A stretch of DNA of 64,000 nt from Ustilaginoidea virens. Taxonomy: Eukaryota > Ascomycota > Sordariomycetes > Hypocreales > Clavicipitaceae. This document shows, piece by piece, positions 53,850-64,000 of this stretch. The stretch lies in assembly GCF_000687475.1 (NCBI RefSeq), contig NC_057322.1, positions 806,001 through 870,000 on the forward strand. Direction: 5' to 3'. Position 1 is the first letter of the stretch, and each line of letters begins with the position of its first letter. The notes under the pieces are model-generated. The model did no database searches, was not told the origin of the DNA, and was given only the letters and a program-made list of their open reading frames with translations. The translations under genes were made by a program, and so were the position numbers.

Positions 53850-56155
53850 ATGGGCGAATACGTCGGTGACGGCGCAGCTCCCGGCGAGCTATGGAGGCAC
53901 CCGGCTCCCACGTCGACGCCCATGTGGCAGTTCATTGAGCGCGTCAACAGCAAGCGCGGGCTGAGCATCAAGGCATATCCAGCGCTCTACAAATGGTCTG
54001 TTGAGAATACCTCGGCCTTCTGGGAGGATGTCTGGGACTTTGTCGGCATTGTCGCGTCCAAAAAAGCAGACAAGGTGAGACAATGTCTCGTCCTGCCTTT
54101 GACTTTGCAACCCCCTTAGCGCAGCCGATTGTCAAGGGAACGGCGTCGTTTTTCCTTCTTCTTTTATTTTTTATCTGTGCCCTTTTTTTTTAATGTCTTT
54201 TACCTCGGTTGGGCCGTCGTTCTGATCAAGGCGGGTCGTGTAGGCTCTCCCGGACCACAGCCCCATCTATCCGAGGCCCGACTTCTTCTCGTCTGCTCGC
54301 CTCAACTTTGCCGAGAACCTCCTCTTCCCTGCCACTGCGGAAGCCATCGACCCATCCGCCGTCGCCGTCATCACCACCACCGAACTCCCCGGCGAACTGC
54401 GGTCCACATCCTGGGCCGAGCTCCGCGAAGCCGTCCGCCGATGCTCCAATGCTCTGCGGGCCTCCGGCCTGAAGCCCAACGACGTGGTTGCCGGCTACGT
54501 CTCCAACCACGTGGAAGCCCTCGTGGCCATGCTGGCTGCCGCATCCGTCGGCGCCATCTGGACCAGCATTAGCCCTGACAACGGCGTTTCCGCCGTCTTG
54601 GACCGTCTGAGCCAGATCGGCCCCAAGGTGCTGTTCGCCGACAACGGCACCGTGTACAACGGCAAGGAGTGGCCGAGCTTGTCCAAGACCAGCCAAATAG
54701 TGGCTGAGCTGAGCAAGACTGGGCTCCAGACCGTGATTGGCATCAGCAACACAAAAGCCGACCTTGGCCTCGCAGACTTGCAGTCCCACGGCGTTTGTGC
54801 AGTAGACTATGATTCCTTCCTGGCCAGCGCCTCGCCTCACCTTCTTCGATTCGAGCAGCTTCCCCCTTCTCACCCTCTTTACATCCTGTACTCGAGCGGC
54901 ACAACTGGCCTGCCCAAAGCAATTGTCCATACCGCACTGGGTACTCTGATCCAGCATAAGAAGGAGCACATGCTTCACTGCTCCCTGACTTGCTCGTCTC
55001 GTATTCTGTACTACACAACCACATCCTGGATGATGTGGCACTGGAGCGTTGGTGCTCTGGCCGTCGGTGCCACGTTGGTTCTCTACTCCGGATCGCCGTT
55101 CAGGCCCAACTCGTACATGTCTCTGCCCAGGCTTCTCTCCGATCTCAAGGTGACTCACTTTGGCACGTCGGCGGCTTACCTTGCCGCCCTGGAATCCAAC
55201 AATGTTCGCCCGGTTCAAGACCCAAGCACCGACCTGTCGTCGCTGGAAGCAATCTACTCCACGGCCTCGCCGCTCCCTCCTTCCACCTTCAAGTTTGTGT
55301 ATGAGGCTTTCCCCAGAAAGATCAACCTAGCATCCATCACGGGAGGCACTGACATCGTCTCGCTGTTTGGGGCGCCATGTCCCTTGCTGCCCGTGCGCCC
55401 TGGCGAGATTCAATGCGCCGGTCTTGGCATGGACATTCGCGTTGTAGACTCGGTGTCCGGAGAGGAACTGCCTGCTGGAGAGCAGGGCGACCTGGTTTGC
55501 GTCAAGCCGTTTCCTTGCCAGCCGCTGACCTTCTTCGGTGCCCAGGGGGCGGAAAAGTACAAGGCTGCCTATTTCGACCGATTCGAAAACGTCTGTGGCG
55601 CAAAGGGGGCAGTCTGGCACCACGGGGACTTTGTCAAGATGGCCGATGCTTCGACGGGCAGTCTCGTCATGCTCGGCCGGTCGGACGGGGTCCTGAAGCC
55701 AGCTGGTGTTCGTTTCGGTTCGGCAGAGATTTACAACATCCTCACCCGCTTCTTCTCTGCCGAGGTCGAGGATGCCGTGTGCGTCGGCCGCCGTAGGGAG
55801 GCAGACAAGGACGAGACGGTCTGTCTGTTCGTAGTCATGGTGGCTGGCAAGTCATTCTGCGAGGACCTGCGAACCCGGATTAAGGCCAGAATTCGATCCG
55901 AACTGAGCCCTCGTCACGTTCCTGTCGTTGTGGAGGAGTGCGGAGCCGGGGTTCCAAAAACTGGTAATGGCAAAAAGTAAGTCTTACCAATTCTCGACCA
56001 GAGGACACTGCGTCGGAAGTGCTAACACGCCGCATCACGGTAGGATCGAAGTGGCCGTGAAGCAGATTCTTTCCGGGTTGAGCATATCAACCAATGCAAG
56101 CGTTGCGAACCCTGAATCACTAGAATGGTTCGAAGAGTGGGCCAGAGGAAATTAA
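53850..56155 (+). CDS. acetoacetyl-CoA synthetase
   Basis: Three exons, 53850-54074, 54244-55976 and 56044-56155, give 689 aa, the usual family length. Introns of 169 and 67 nt (GTGAGA...TGTAG, GTAAGT...GGTAG) join SKKADK to ALPDHSPIYPRPDFF and GNGK to KIEVAVKQILSG. The N-terminus (GELWRHPAPTSTPMWQFIERVN) and WSVENTSAFWEDVWDFVG are typical. The AMP-binding signature LYSSGTTGLPKAIVH lies at about residues 289-303, and the adenylation lysine is in PKTGNGKK (about residue 652), split by the last intron. The cytosolic enzyme activates acetoacetate with ATP and CoA, feeding ketone-body carbon or leucine-derived acetoacetate into acetyl-CoA and sterol pools. No in-frame ATG with homology was seen upstream. 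Confidence 0.95.
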
Positions 56156-58010
56156 GATGAAGAAGGGGAGAATGGGAGAAGGGAAGAAGGGAAGAAGAGA
56201 AGCGGGAAAGCAAGCTTGAGATTCCTGTGTACGGGGACGTGTTTTGTTTTGCCGTGGTCGTGGGACAATGGCGCCGCAGACACTATGACGTATGAGGAGG
56301 GATGGTGATCGAGGGATGGTGATCGAGACATGGTAATCAAGCAATCTGGTGGCCCTTGTTCCGCAACAGGTGTAAGCTTCCTTGGCCATCAATGATATCT
56401 TTGTAGCACCGTCACGCCTGAGGGGAGCACTCCGAACTCCGCACGCAGAGCCACGTTACAAAGTCCGCTTGCGGCGCCGTGGCGGGTAGCTCACGTACAA
56501 GTACTGGCACGGTAGAGTTCAAGGGGGCTGGAAGTCCAGTTATCCAAGACGCGAACCTCGGTTGGCACTGAAGCGGGTGCTAGCCACTGAAAGAAGGCAG
56601 AGAGAGTCGATACCATGAAGCTGACGTGACAAACCACCTGGGCTGATGCTGGGCGGGGCACACGGATGAAAGGGTGTCTGAAAAACGGCAACTACCGGGA
56701 CGGTTTGGTCCAAGCGCGAATTCTACACGACTCGACGCCGCGGGCCGACTGCAAGAGACAGACAATAGCCGCCGTGACGGGCAGATGGACAGCAACTCGT
56801 CACAGGCCATGTCTCGGAGTGATTCGACCAGCGACCTCGATCGGGGGCAGTGGGCTGGGCAGTGGGCCGGGCGGCAAACGCGTCGAAGTCAGGTACGTTC
56901 CTTGGGGGTTTCCTGCAGTCAACTGGTAGCTTAGGCGCCTTAGGTAGGTAGGGACGGATTGATTGATACTAGGTAGCTTCAATGTTGCTAACATGGGCTG
57001 CCAGGCGTCGAGGACAATAAACTTGACGATTGACTTGTAATAAGTGCCGGTGCACCGTCATGCAGGCGAGAACTAGCGTCTCCACTGGCCGCAACGAAGC
57101 TGTGAAATTGCGAGTTTCACTCACAACTGGGCGGTACGTTTTGGCGTGGACAATGGTTAAATTGCATTCTGGTTCTGGTTCTGGTTCTTTCTCTCTCTCT
57201 CTCTCTCTTTTCTTTTCCTTTTTTTTTTTTTTTTTTTTTTTTTTGCCCCCGGTTCCCGCTCGTGTCGTTTGTGGGGTCGGTCTCGGGCTGGCTCGTCGCA
57301 TCTCGACCCAGTCTGCGTTAGCAGCAAGAAAAGGCCACAGAGTTGATGGATTCGGATTGTCGTCTCGCCCAGCTGTCTAGCCTACCGAGCTGGAGATATC
57401 TAGTAACCGGGAATGGCCATGGTCGTGCTTCCTCTGTGGCAAGATCGGAGTGCAAGTCGTCTTCGCGTGCTAGCACTGGGCAAGTGATGCCTGTGGCCCC
57501 ATGCTCTTTCCTCGGCATGGGGAGGGCCGTTGCCTTTTCCCACCAGCGTTGGCCATGACAGGCGCGTTCAGACGCGACCAGACGTCATAGAAAACACATG
57601 ACCCACTATGCTGAAGCGCGTACACCGGACTGTACTGCATGAGTACTGCAAGATTCCACTTGCTGTCGGGACTCGGGAGCGACGTCGTGATAAATCGTTG
57701 TGGGAAGCATCCGATGGAGGGCGTGGACGGCATACATGGATGGGATGGGGAACGCGGGCATTAGGTGCCTAATCTGGCTGGCTTGGCTTGCGCACGCCGG
57801 CAGATAGAGAGAACTCACCCCCGAGTTTCAGGCTTTTCGTCTGGGTCAGCTCTTGCTGGTCCCCCCAACGGCAAGAGGAATTCATTGACATCCAAACAGT
57901 CTGGATCAAGCTGGGGCAACGGACTCCAGGCCCCGGGCTTCGGAGCAGCAGGATATCCGATAAACCACGCAGCTTGCCTGTTGGGTGAGCCCGAGCAGGC
58001 GCGGCCACCA

Positions 58011-58078
58011 CTGACTGACTGACTGACTGACTGACTGACTGACTGACTGACTGACTGACTGACTGACTGACTGACTGC
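58011..58078. repeat. CTGA tetranucleotide microsatellite with 20-bp extension repeat
   Basis: Seventeen CTGA units, followed by two copies of a CACGACTGACTGAATGACTG unit (58078-58117). Confidence 0.9.
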
Positions 58079-58287
58079 ACGACTGACTGAATGACTGCAC
58101 GACTGACTGAATGACTGCAATTGCATGCCCAGGACGTATCCAGGATTCCCGCACGACGGGCACCGTCTTTTTCTCAGGTCCAGCCAGCCCCAGCCCCGGC
58201 TTGCTCGGGCAAGTACGGAGTATTTCACTGGCTTTGCTCGGCGTAGCTCTCGTCCATGTCTGAGGAACCCAAGGCGCTGCACGTTGA

Positions 58288-58368
58288 ATTTGAATTTCGA
58301 ATTTCGAATTTCGAATTTCGGATTTCGGATTTCGGATTTCGAACTTCAAATTTCAAATTTCCAATTTC
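58288..58368. repeat. CGAATTT heptamer array
   Basis: About ten 7-bp units drifting from CGAATTT to CGGATTT to CAAATTT. The block-wise change suggests successive duplication of variants. Confidence 0.88.
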
Positions 58369-59224
58369 GCCTGTGCTGCATCGCCAGCAGCCTCCAGACT
58401 TTCACTGCTCCCAGCCGCCAACTGCACCAAAGACAAAAGACCAGACCACATGCAGCCTCCAGGCAACAGCCGGAGAACCCCAGGGCCCAGTGCCAGAGAC
58501 CCATGGCATTGACGGCTGGGCCCCCCTGGAGGCTGGCCAGGCAGGGGCGGGTAGGCGGTGACGGCTGCGGCCACAGCAACCAGCAGCTCCAGCTGACCTC
58601 AACTTAGGTCTGGTCTGGTACCTACATAGGTAGGTATGTGTGCTTGTGCCGTCCTGTGCGCAGCGTCTTTTGGGCCTGGCCTGCACTGCAAATTAGCTGC
58701 CTCTGCCCTGGGCTGGCGATCGTCGTGGAACCTGGTACTCCATACGCAAGTGCATGTACTCGGCCCCACGGCCAGGGTCCACCGTCCCTGATCTGTCCCC
58801 GTCGCCGCAAGGTACCTGCTTCCGTGGTACTCCATACCGGCCCTGTCGTTCTTCTTCCTCCCCACCACCCACCCCCAAAGGCCCAAGCAAGTTCCACCTC
58901 CTTCTCGCTTCCCAGGTCACGTCCACTCAGTTCGCCCAATCCGCCGCCCGCCTCTCCTCCCTCCCCCCCCCTCCCCAAATCCAGCCCGTCTTGGCTCCAC
59001 CTTTCTCCCCCTTGGCCAACGGGTTCTACCAGACCAGTCTTTGACCACCTCTTACCTCTCTTTCGCCCTCCACCTCTCCACACCCAGTCTCGACATTCTC
59101 ATCGCTGGTCGACGCTCCTTTTTTGGCCATCCTCCTCTCGATTTCCCTCCACCCCTTCCCGCCACCGCGGTCCAGTCTCATCGCCCGCCCGTTTCGCCTC
59201 AGACTTCAGCCGCAGTCAGTCACG

Positions 59225-60714
59225 ATGAGTTCCCTGGGCGCCAACGATGTGTCGCCCGAGGCCATGCAGGCGCGGATCCAACAGGCGCGTCGCGAGGCCG
59301 AGACGCTCAAAGACCGCATCAAGAGAAAGAAGGATGAGTTGTCCGACACCACCCGTACGTGCTCAATTGACAACCATGACACCCGGGCATCGAGGCCGTG
59401 ATGCCACAGTCTTGGCCACCGCCCCCCCCCCTCGGCGCCGTGGCTCGTGACGCTTGCTAACCCCCGACTCTCTTCCTTCCCCTTAGTTCGAGTTATTGCC
59501 CAGCAGGCTCACGAGCCCATTCCCAAAAACCAGCTCATGAGGGCGAAACGGACCCTCAAGGGCCATCTGGCCAAGATATATGCCATGCACTGGTCCACCG
59601 ATCGCAGACACCTCGTCTCCGCCTCGCAAGATGGCAAGCTCATCATCTGGGATGCCTACACCACCAACAAGGTTCACGCCATCCCCCTGCGATCCTCCTG
59701 GGTCATGACCTGCGCATACGCACCTAGTGGCAACTTTGTAGCTTGCGGAGGCCTCGACAACATCTGCTCCATCTACAACCTCAATCAGCAGCGCGACGGC
59801 CCAACTCGCGTGGCTCGCGAGCTCTCCGGCCACGCCGGTTACCTGTCATGCTGCCGATTCATCAACGACCGCAGCATCCTGACTTCATCCGGCGACATGA
59901 CCTGCATGAGGTGGGACATTGAGACCGGCCAAAAAGTCACCGAGTTTGCCGACCACCTCGGAGACGTCATGAGCATCAGCCTCAACCCAACCAATCAAAA
60001 CACCTTCATCTCCGGTGCCTGCGACGCCTTCGCCAAACTGTGGGATATTCGGGCCGGGAAGGCTGTTCAGACCTTTGCTGGCCACGAATCCGACATTAAT
60101 GCCATTCAATTCTTCCCCGACGGACACTCCTTCGTCACTGGTTCGGACGATGCCACGTGCCGCCTGTTTGACATCAGGGCAGACAGAGAGCTGAATGTCT
60201 ACGGCGTATGTTCAACGGTTCCCCCCCTTGTCCTGGGCTCATAGGACTAACAATGTCACTCCCCTGCAGTCCGAATCTATTCTTTGCGGCATCACCTCTG
60301 TTGCCACGTCAGTATCGGGTCGCTTATTGTTTGCTGGTTATGATGATTTCGAATGCAAGGTGAGGATCCTTTACCCATGTGGATCTCAGACTCGTGCTGT
60401 ATGACTAAATGTATTTTCTCTCTTTCTTTTCCTCCTTCAAGGTCTGGGACGTTACTCGAGGCGAGAAGGTTGGGTCTCTTGTGGGCCACGAAAACCGCGT
60501 AAGCTGCCTGGGCGTGAGCAACGATGGCATCAGCTTGTGCACAGGCTCCTGGGATTCTTTGGTGAGTAATGAGAGAGGCGGCATTCGACTCGGAACAGAC
60601 CAGGGTGCTAATGGCACGCACAACCTGGCCCACGCCGTGTCCTTGCAACGCGACAACCCCCCATTCACTGACATGTGCGCTGACCATCCGCAGTTGAAAA
60701 TATGGGCCTATTAA
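59225..60714 (+). CDS. heterotrimeric G-protein beta subunit
   Basis: Five exons, 59225-59354, 59487-60205, 60270-60359, 60442-60561 and 60694-60714, give 359 aa, the standard fungal G-beta length. Introns are 132, 64, 82 and 132 nt, all GT...AG; the last exon encodes only LKIWAY and stop. An N-terminal helix ([19 protein letters not shown]) would coil with G-gamma; seven WD40 repeats follow from about residue 65 (first [17 protein letters not shown], last [15 protein letters not shown]...GSWDS). Orthologues include Neurospora GNB-1, Aspergillus SfaD and Magnaporthe MGB1. The protein works at the plasma membrane with G-alpha and G-gamma in pheromone sensing, cAMP and MAPK signalling, development and virulence. 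STE50, about 12 kb to the left, is in the same signalling network. Confidence 0.97.
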
Positions 60715-63700
60715 CTGAAATCCGTTCCACGAAACCGATGGTTGTCCCGATCGAGCCGGCCAACAGGCCGCCTTGCGCCTGGACGATGACGCCCTCAAAC
60801 ATATGCTCAGAACAATCAGTTTTCCACCAAATGTTTTGTGGAACTCCAGATTACACACATCTAGCATGCGAGTAGTTTGCGCATGCAGGACGAAGTGACG
60901 AATTGTACTTGCTCATTCAAACGTTACCCGATTTGCTTCCTGTCGCGGAATGGGATGGCTCAACCCTGAAAATCTCGATGGGGAAGAGGGCATCCCGTTG
61001 ACAAAGCCAAGACTACGGTCAGCTGCCTTGTGGCGGCAGTTTTAGGGAGAAGAAGAAGAAGAAGAAGAAGAAGCCGACCGACGCGATACCTCATCTCCTT
61101 GTCTTTGTCTTTGTGTTGTCTAGCTCTGTCACTCGACCGGGCCCTCTTTTTTTTTTTCTTCTTCTTCGGTTTTGGTTTGCAAATCTTTCTTACCTGCCCT
61201 TTGCCATTTCAAAAAAATTATCTGCACTACATATGTTTTCCCCCGCTTCTCTCTAATCAACTTTTTAGTTCTTTTGGCGGCCGGGCGGGTTGTACTACTT
61301 TTTAACTTGATTTTTCTTCTCTAATGCTCACAATTGCTGCTCTGTTTCTGCGAATTGTTTTTTTCTGCCCTCTTCACTCGGCGGATGTATCGCACAGGGT
61401 CCTTCTCGGAAGGGGAAGGGGGGAGCTTTGGTGATGAAGCGAGCCGAGCAAAATCGCAAGTCGGGGGGACCAGCAGAGAGTCAACGGCAGCGGTCATGGG
61501 AAGCGGAGTTGCGTCATCAGCGAGGGACCCGGGGGAGGTGGCAAGGAGAACTAAGAAAGTTATACCAGGAAAATATAACTCCCCAGATAATACACTACGA
61601 TGGTACAATCCCGTCCCCCCTTTTTTTTGGCAGTGAAGCGTGTGATGCCGTTTACAGGGGTGGGACAACGAACAGGACGACGAACAGGACAAGGAACAGG
61701 CTTTTGCGTGGATACATGCTTCAGGGCAGCTGTCCGTGGTGCTGACGTTTGTCCGGCTGAAAACTGAAACGGTAGTCTTGCCGCTCAGCATGTTGACATC
61801 GCGGCTGCCCAGTCTTTGCTGCCGATAGGACAGATGCGAGAATAACAGAAACAACACCCGCGGGGGTGACCGCAGGCACGTTGCAGACGGCCACGCCATC
61901 TTCAGCCTCAAGGTGGCCCCCCTGAGCACATGCCGCGCGGCTGATGGCCAAACATGATATTCTTCTCCCACTGAAAGCTGGTTGGCTGGCACGGTGATCC
62001 GGAGCAGCGGATGCGCTGCCTGCCGCCTCATCCCCAAGCTGGCGTGTCTAGCAGCGCCCCGGCCTTTCGACCACGCACGTTGGAACTTGGGGGTCGTTTT
62101 TGGGCTCCGGCAGATCGGTCGATTCCGCTAGGCGCTCGCCTGGCCACACGCGCAGCAGGCGGGGAATGGAGCAAATTACGTCCGAGAGGAGAGGGGGCGT
62201 GTCGGATATCTTGTCGGGTATTCCGCCACATGGGCCTCTCGCCTTGGCAGAGTCGAAAGCGCAAAGAAACGCGACCTTCAGGGAGCACATCTCTTTCTAT
62301 GTATGATCCAGCCACAGAGAGCTCGAATGCGCCATCGGTAGAAGACGCTCCATGTTTGCGGGCTCCGGGAGGACAAGGACAAGGCCGAGGGCGCAGACCT
62401 TGTTGCCGAGCCGTCAACGTCCGGGTTTCGTGGGACATGACGCGCGGCTGACGGGCTCCACGGGAAGAAAAACACCCGCGCGGCCTGGGCTAGTTGACAA
62501 CATGAATCATGACGGGTGTTTCAGAGTCTCCGGGGGGGAGAGAAGGGGGGGGGGTGGTTTCATGCGTTTCATGTCACGCGGCGGGGGAGCCGACTTTGCG
62601 GCGCGACAAAGTTGCCAACGCCGGAGACAACGATTGCGCCCTTGACGGACGGACCGCCGGGCCCTGACGTCCGTCCGCCAAAAAAACGTCTCCTCTTACT
62701 GGCCATGGTGCCAAGATTGCAGGCAGGGACCTGGGGCAGAGGGCTGGCTGACCCGGGACGGGGCACACGAGCGGGCTTTGCGCCAGCACCGAGTCCCCGT
62801 CCCCGGATCTGCTGCGGCTCAAACAGACGCTTCTGGCCGAGTTTGCCCGGCTCGTCTGGCGGTGTTATCGGGCCGGCGAGGGACCAGGAGCCGACGAGCC
62901 TGCTGTGCGCTAGATGCTTTGGAAGCAGCAGCTTTGAACGAACGGGTGGCGTTGGCGGGGAGAAAAGCAAGAGGGAGAAGGAGAGTTTTTCTGGCGTGTT
63001 TTGAAAAGGCGTGGAAACTGGACGCTCGCTCTTCCGCTGGCCGTTTGATTGGTCCGGCGGCGGATCGCGCGATGAGAGTTCCCCGGCTCACGCTTGCTCG
63101 AAGGGTGGTGTTTGACTAGTCAGTTACCAGAGGGGAAATGGGATGCCGTGTGACCCCGGCCGTGCCATGGTGGCTATGCCATTTTAGCACGGAGGATGGG
63201 TACAGATACCCGGCCGGCTTTGTCGACTGGGGCAATGGAAAGCGTCTTGTGGCCGGGTCGCATGCTGGCAGTCTGCCCGGGCTGGAATCCGTCATCCCAA
63301 AGCAAGGCAAACCAACCCGCGGCCGTGACGCCTCGTCGTCGCAGGCCGCGGTTGCGGAATCCATCCAGCCAGTCACGACACAAACGCTTGATCGAGTTTT
63401 GCGCGTTTGCCCGTTCGATTCCGTCATTTCCCATTCCCTCCCCGAGACTGCCGCCAGGCTAGCCTACCCTTCCGCGAGCTTTCTCCCACGAGGGCCAGCG
63501 AGTCCTGGCTTCGCCGTCTCGCTTTGCCGATAGCGTCCTCCCTCTCCTGCTTAGCCCGTGGCTTGTTGCAGAAGAGGCGCACCACTAGGCTCAAAGGCCC
63601 AGCGCCCATGGGAGTTTTGCGCGAGGAACGGCGGACACTGTCACCATGGGACAATGGGAAAAGCTGCCTCGCTCACGGGCGGCTCGCTGCACAGCCCTGG

Positions 63701-64000
63701 CTGGCTCTTTGTCCAACAATAGCCGAGATGGTGACGACGGGCTGCCGGGCTGCGCAGCACGGCCGAGGTTTTTGGCAGGGCACGAAGCGGTTCGTCTCCT
63801 CCGCCGACGGAAGCTGATGACGTGGAAACGCTGGCGCAGGTCCCCATCAGTCGTACGTTGGCCCCCCTTTTTTTTTTTAGTTTGTTTCGAGATTTGCCAA
63901 GTGCTGCCCTCGAGGAGGGTGGGCCGTGGGAGAACAACTATGCCCATCATTCGATCGACATGTGCGTCGGCGTCGCTCCCGTCGTCGCTGTCGTCGTCCT
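60715..64000. other. downstream region without a recognisable gene
   Basis: 3' flank of the G-beta gene, a GAA run at 61050-61072 and T-rich stretches at 61147-61168 and 63868-63880. ORFs up to about 240 codons on both strands have no family motifs. A gene may start beyond the window's right edge. Confidence 0.5.

Larger units (their letters stand above)
56156..59224. other. intergenic region with simple repeats, no gene recognised
   Basis: Contains a CT run and T tract at about 57187-57244, a CTGA array at 58011-58078, a GAATTTC array at about 58288-58368, a GTACGGAGTA motif at 58213-58222 and, from about 58850, the pyrimidine-rich leader of the G-beta gene. Confidence 0.6.

Noticed and set aside
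53850..56155. Acetoacetyl-CoA synthetase as an adenylation enzyme of a secondary-metabolite cluster
   Set aside because: Full-length family signatures match primary-metabolism acetoacetyl-CoA synthetase, and no PKS, NRPS, tailoring enzyme or pathway transporter is nearby.
58011..58117. CRISPR-like regular repeats
   Set aside because: The window is eukaryotic, and this is a simple tetranucleotide microsatellite without spacers.

Overview
This 64 kb window is nuclear DNA of a filamentous ascomycete, most likely a Sordariomycete and possibly Hypocreales (inference). The genes carry short introns (58 to 192 nt, one probable 409 nt) with GTRNGT donors, CTNAY-like branch points and YAG acceptors. 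Coding DNA is GC-rich and intergenic regions are long and CT-rich. Several products are typical of filamentous fungi: an STE50 adaptor, a CreD/Rod1-type arrestin, a large-tailed NHA1 antiporter and a 359-aa G-beta.

Layout: 1-1174 (+) 3' part of a GTPBP1-type GTPase; 4912-8075 (+) PPxY alpha-arrestin; 8493-9173 (-) NUDIX hydrolase; 9437-9840 small TA-flanked inverted-repeat element; 11246-15383 (-) C2H2 transcription factor; about 15.4-26.2 kb gene-poor, holding a second, larger TA-flanked inverted-repeat element at 22538-23304; 26178-26816 (+) secreted CAP/PR-1 protein; 27791-28516 (+) secreted Cys/Ser-rich protein; 29002-30231 (-) unknown protein; 33064-36258 (+) Na+/H+ antiporter; 37152-37840 (-) four-helix membrane protein, divergent from 38189-39320 (+) GPI12/PIG-L; 40374-41669 (-) conserved fungal protein of unknown function; 42530-43072 (-) single-pass membrane protein; 44979-46775 (-) STE50; 48495-50609 (-) LCB2; 53850-56155 (+) acetoacetyl-CoA synthetase; 59225-60714 (+) G-protein beta subunit; 60715-64000 no gene recognised.

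The genes look like an ordinary housekeeping and signalling neighbourhood, not a biosynthetic cluster or defence island. Links between them are functional only: STE50 and G-beta belong to heterotrimeric G-protein/MAPK signalling, LCB2 and GPI12 to ER lipid and glycolipid synthesis. I re-derived exon structures for seven genes from splice sites and reading-frame continuity.

The less ordinary content is non-coding: two MITE-like elements with TA flanks, the larger with about 73-bp terminal inverted repeats around six degenerate units of about 93 bp; an array of about 50-bp units at 39.7-40.1 kb; many homopolymer tracts of 20-31 nt, both A/T and G/C; and dispersed short motifs (TAGGTACCTA and GTACGGAGTAC). 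I found no convincing undescribed system. The inverted-repeat elements are the best candidates for something not yet catalogued.
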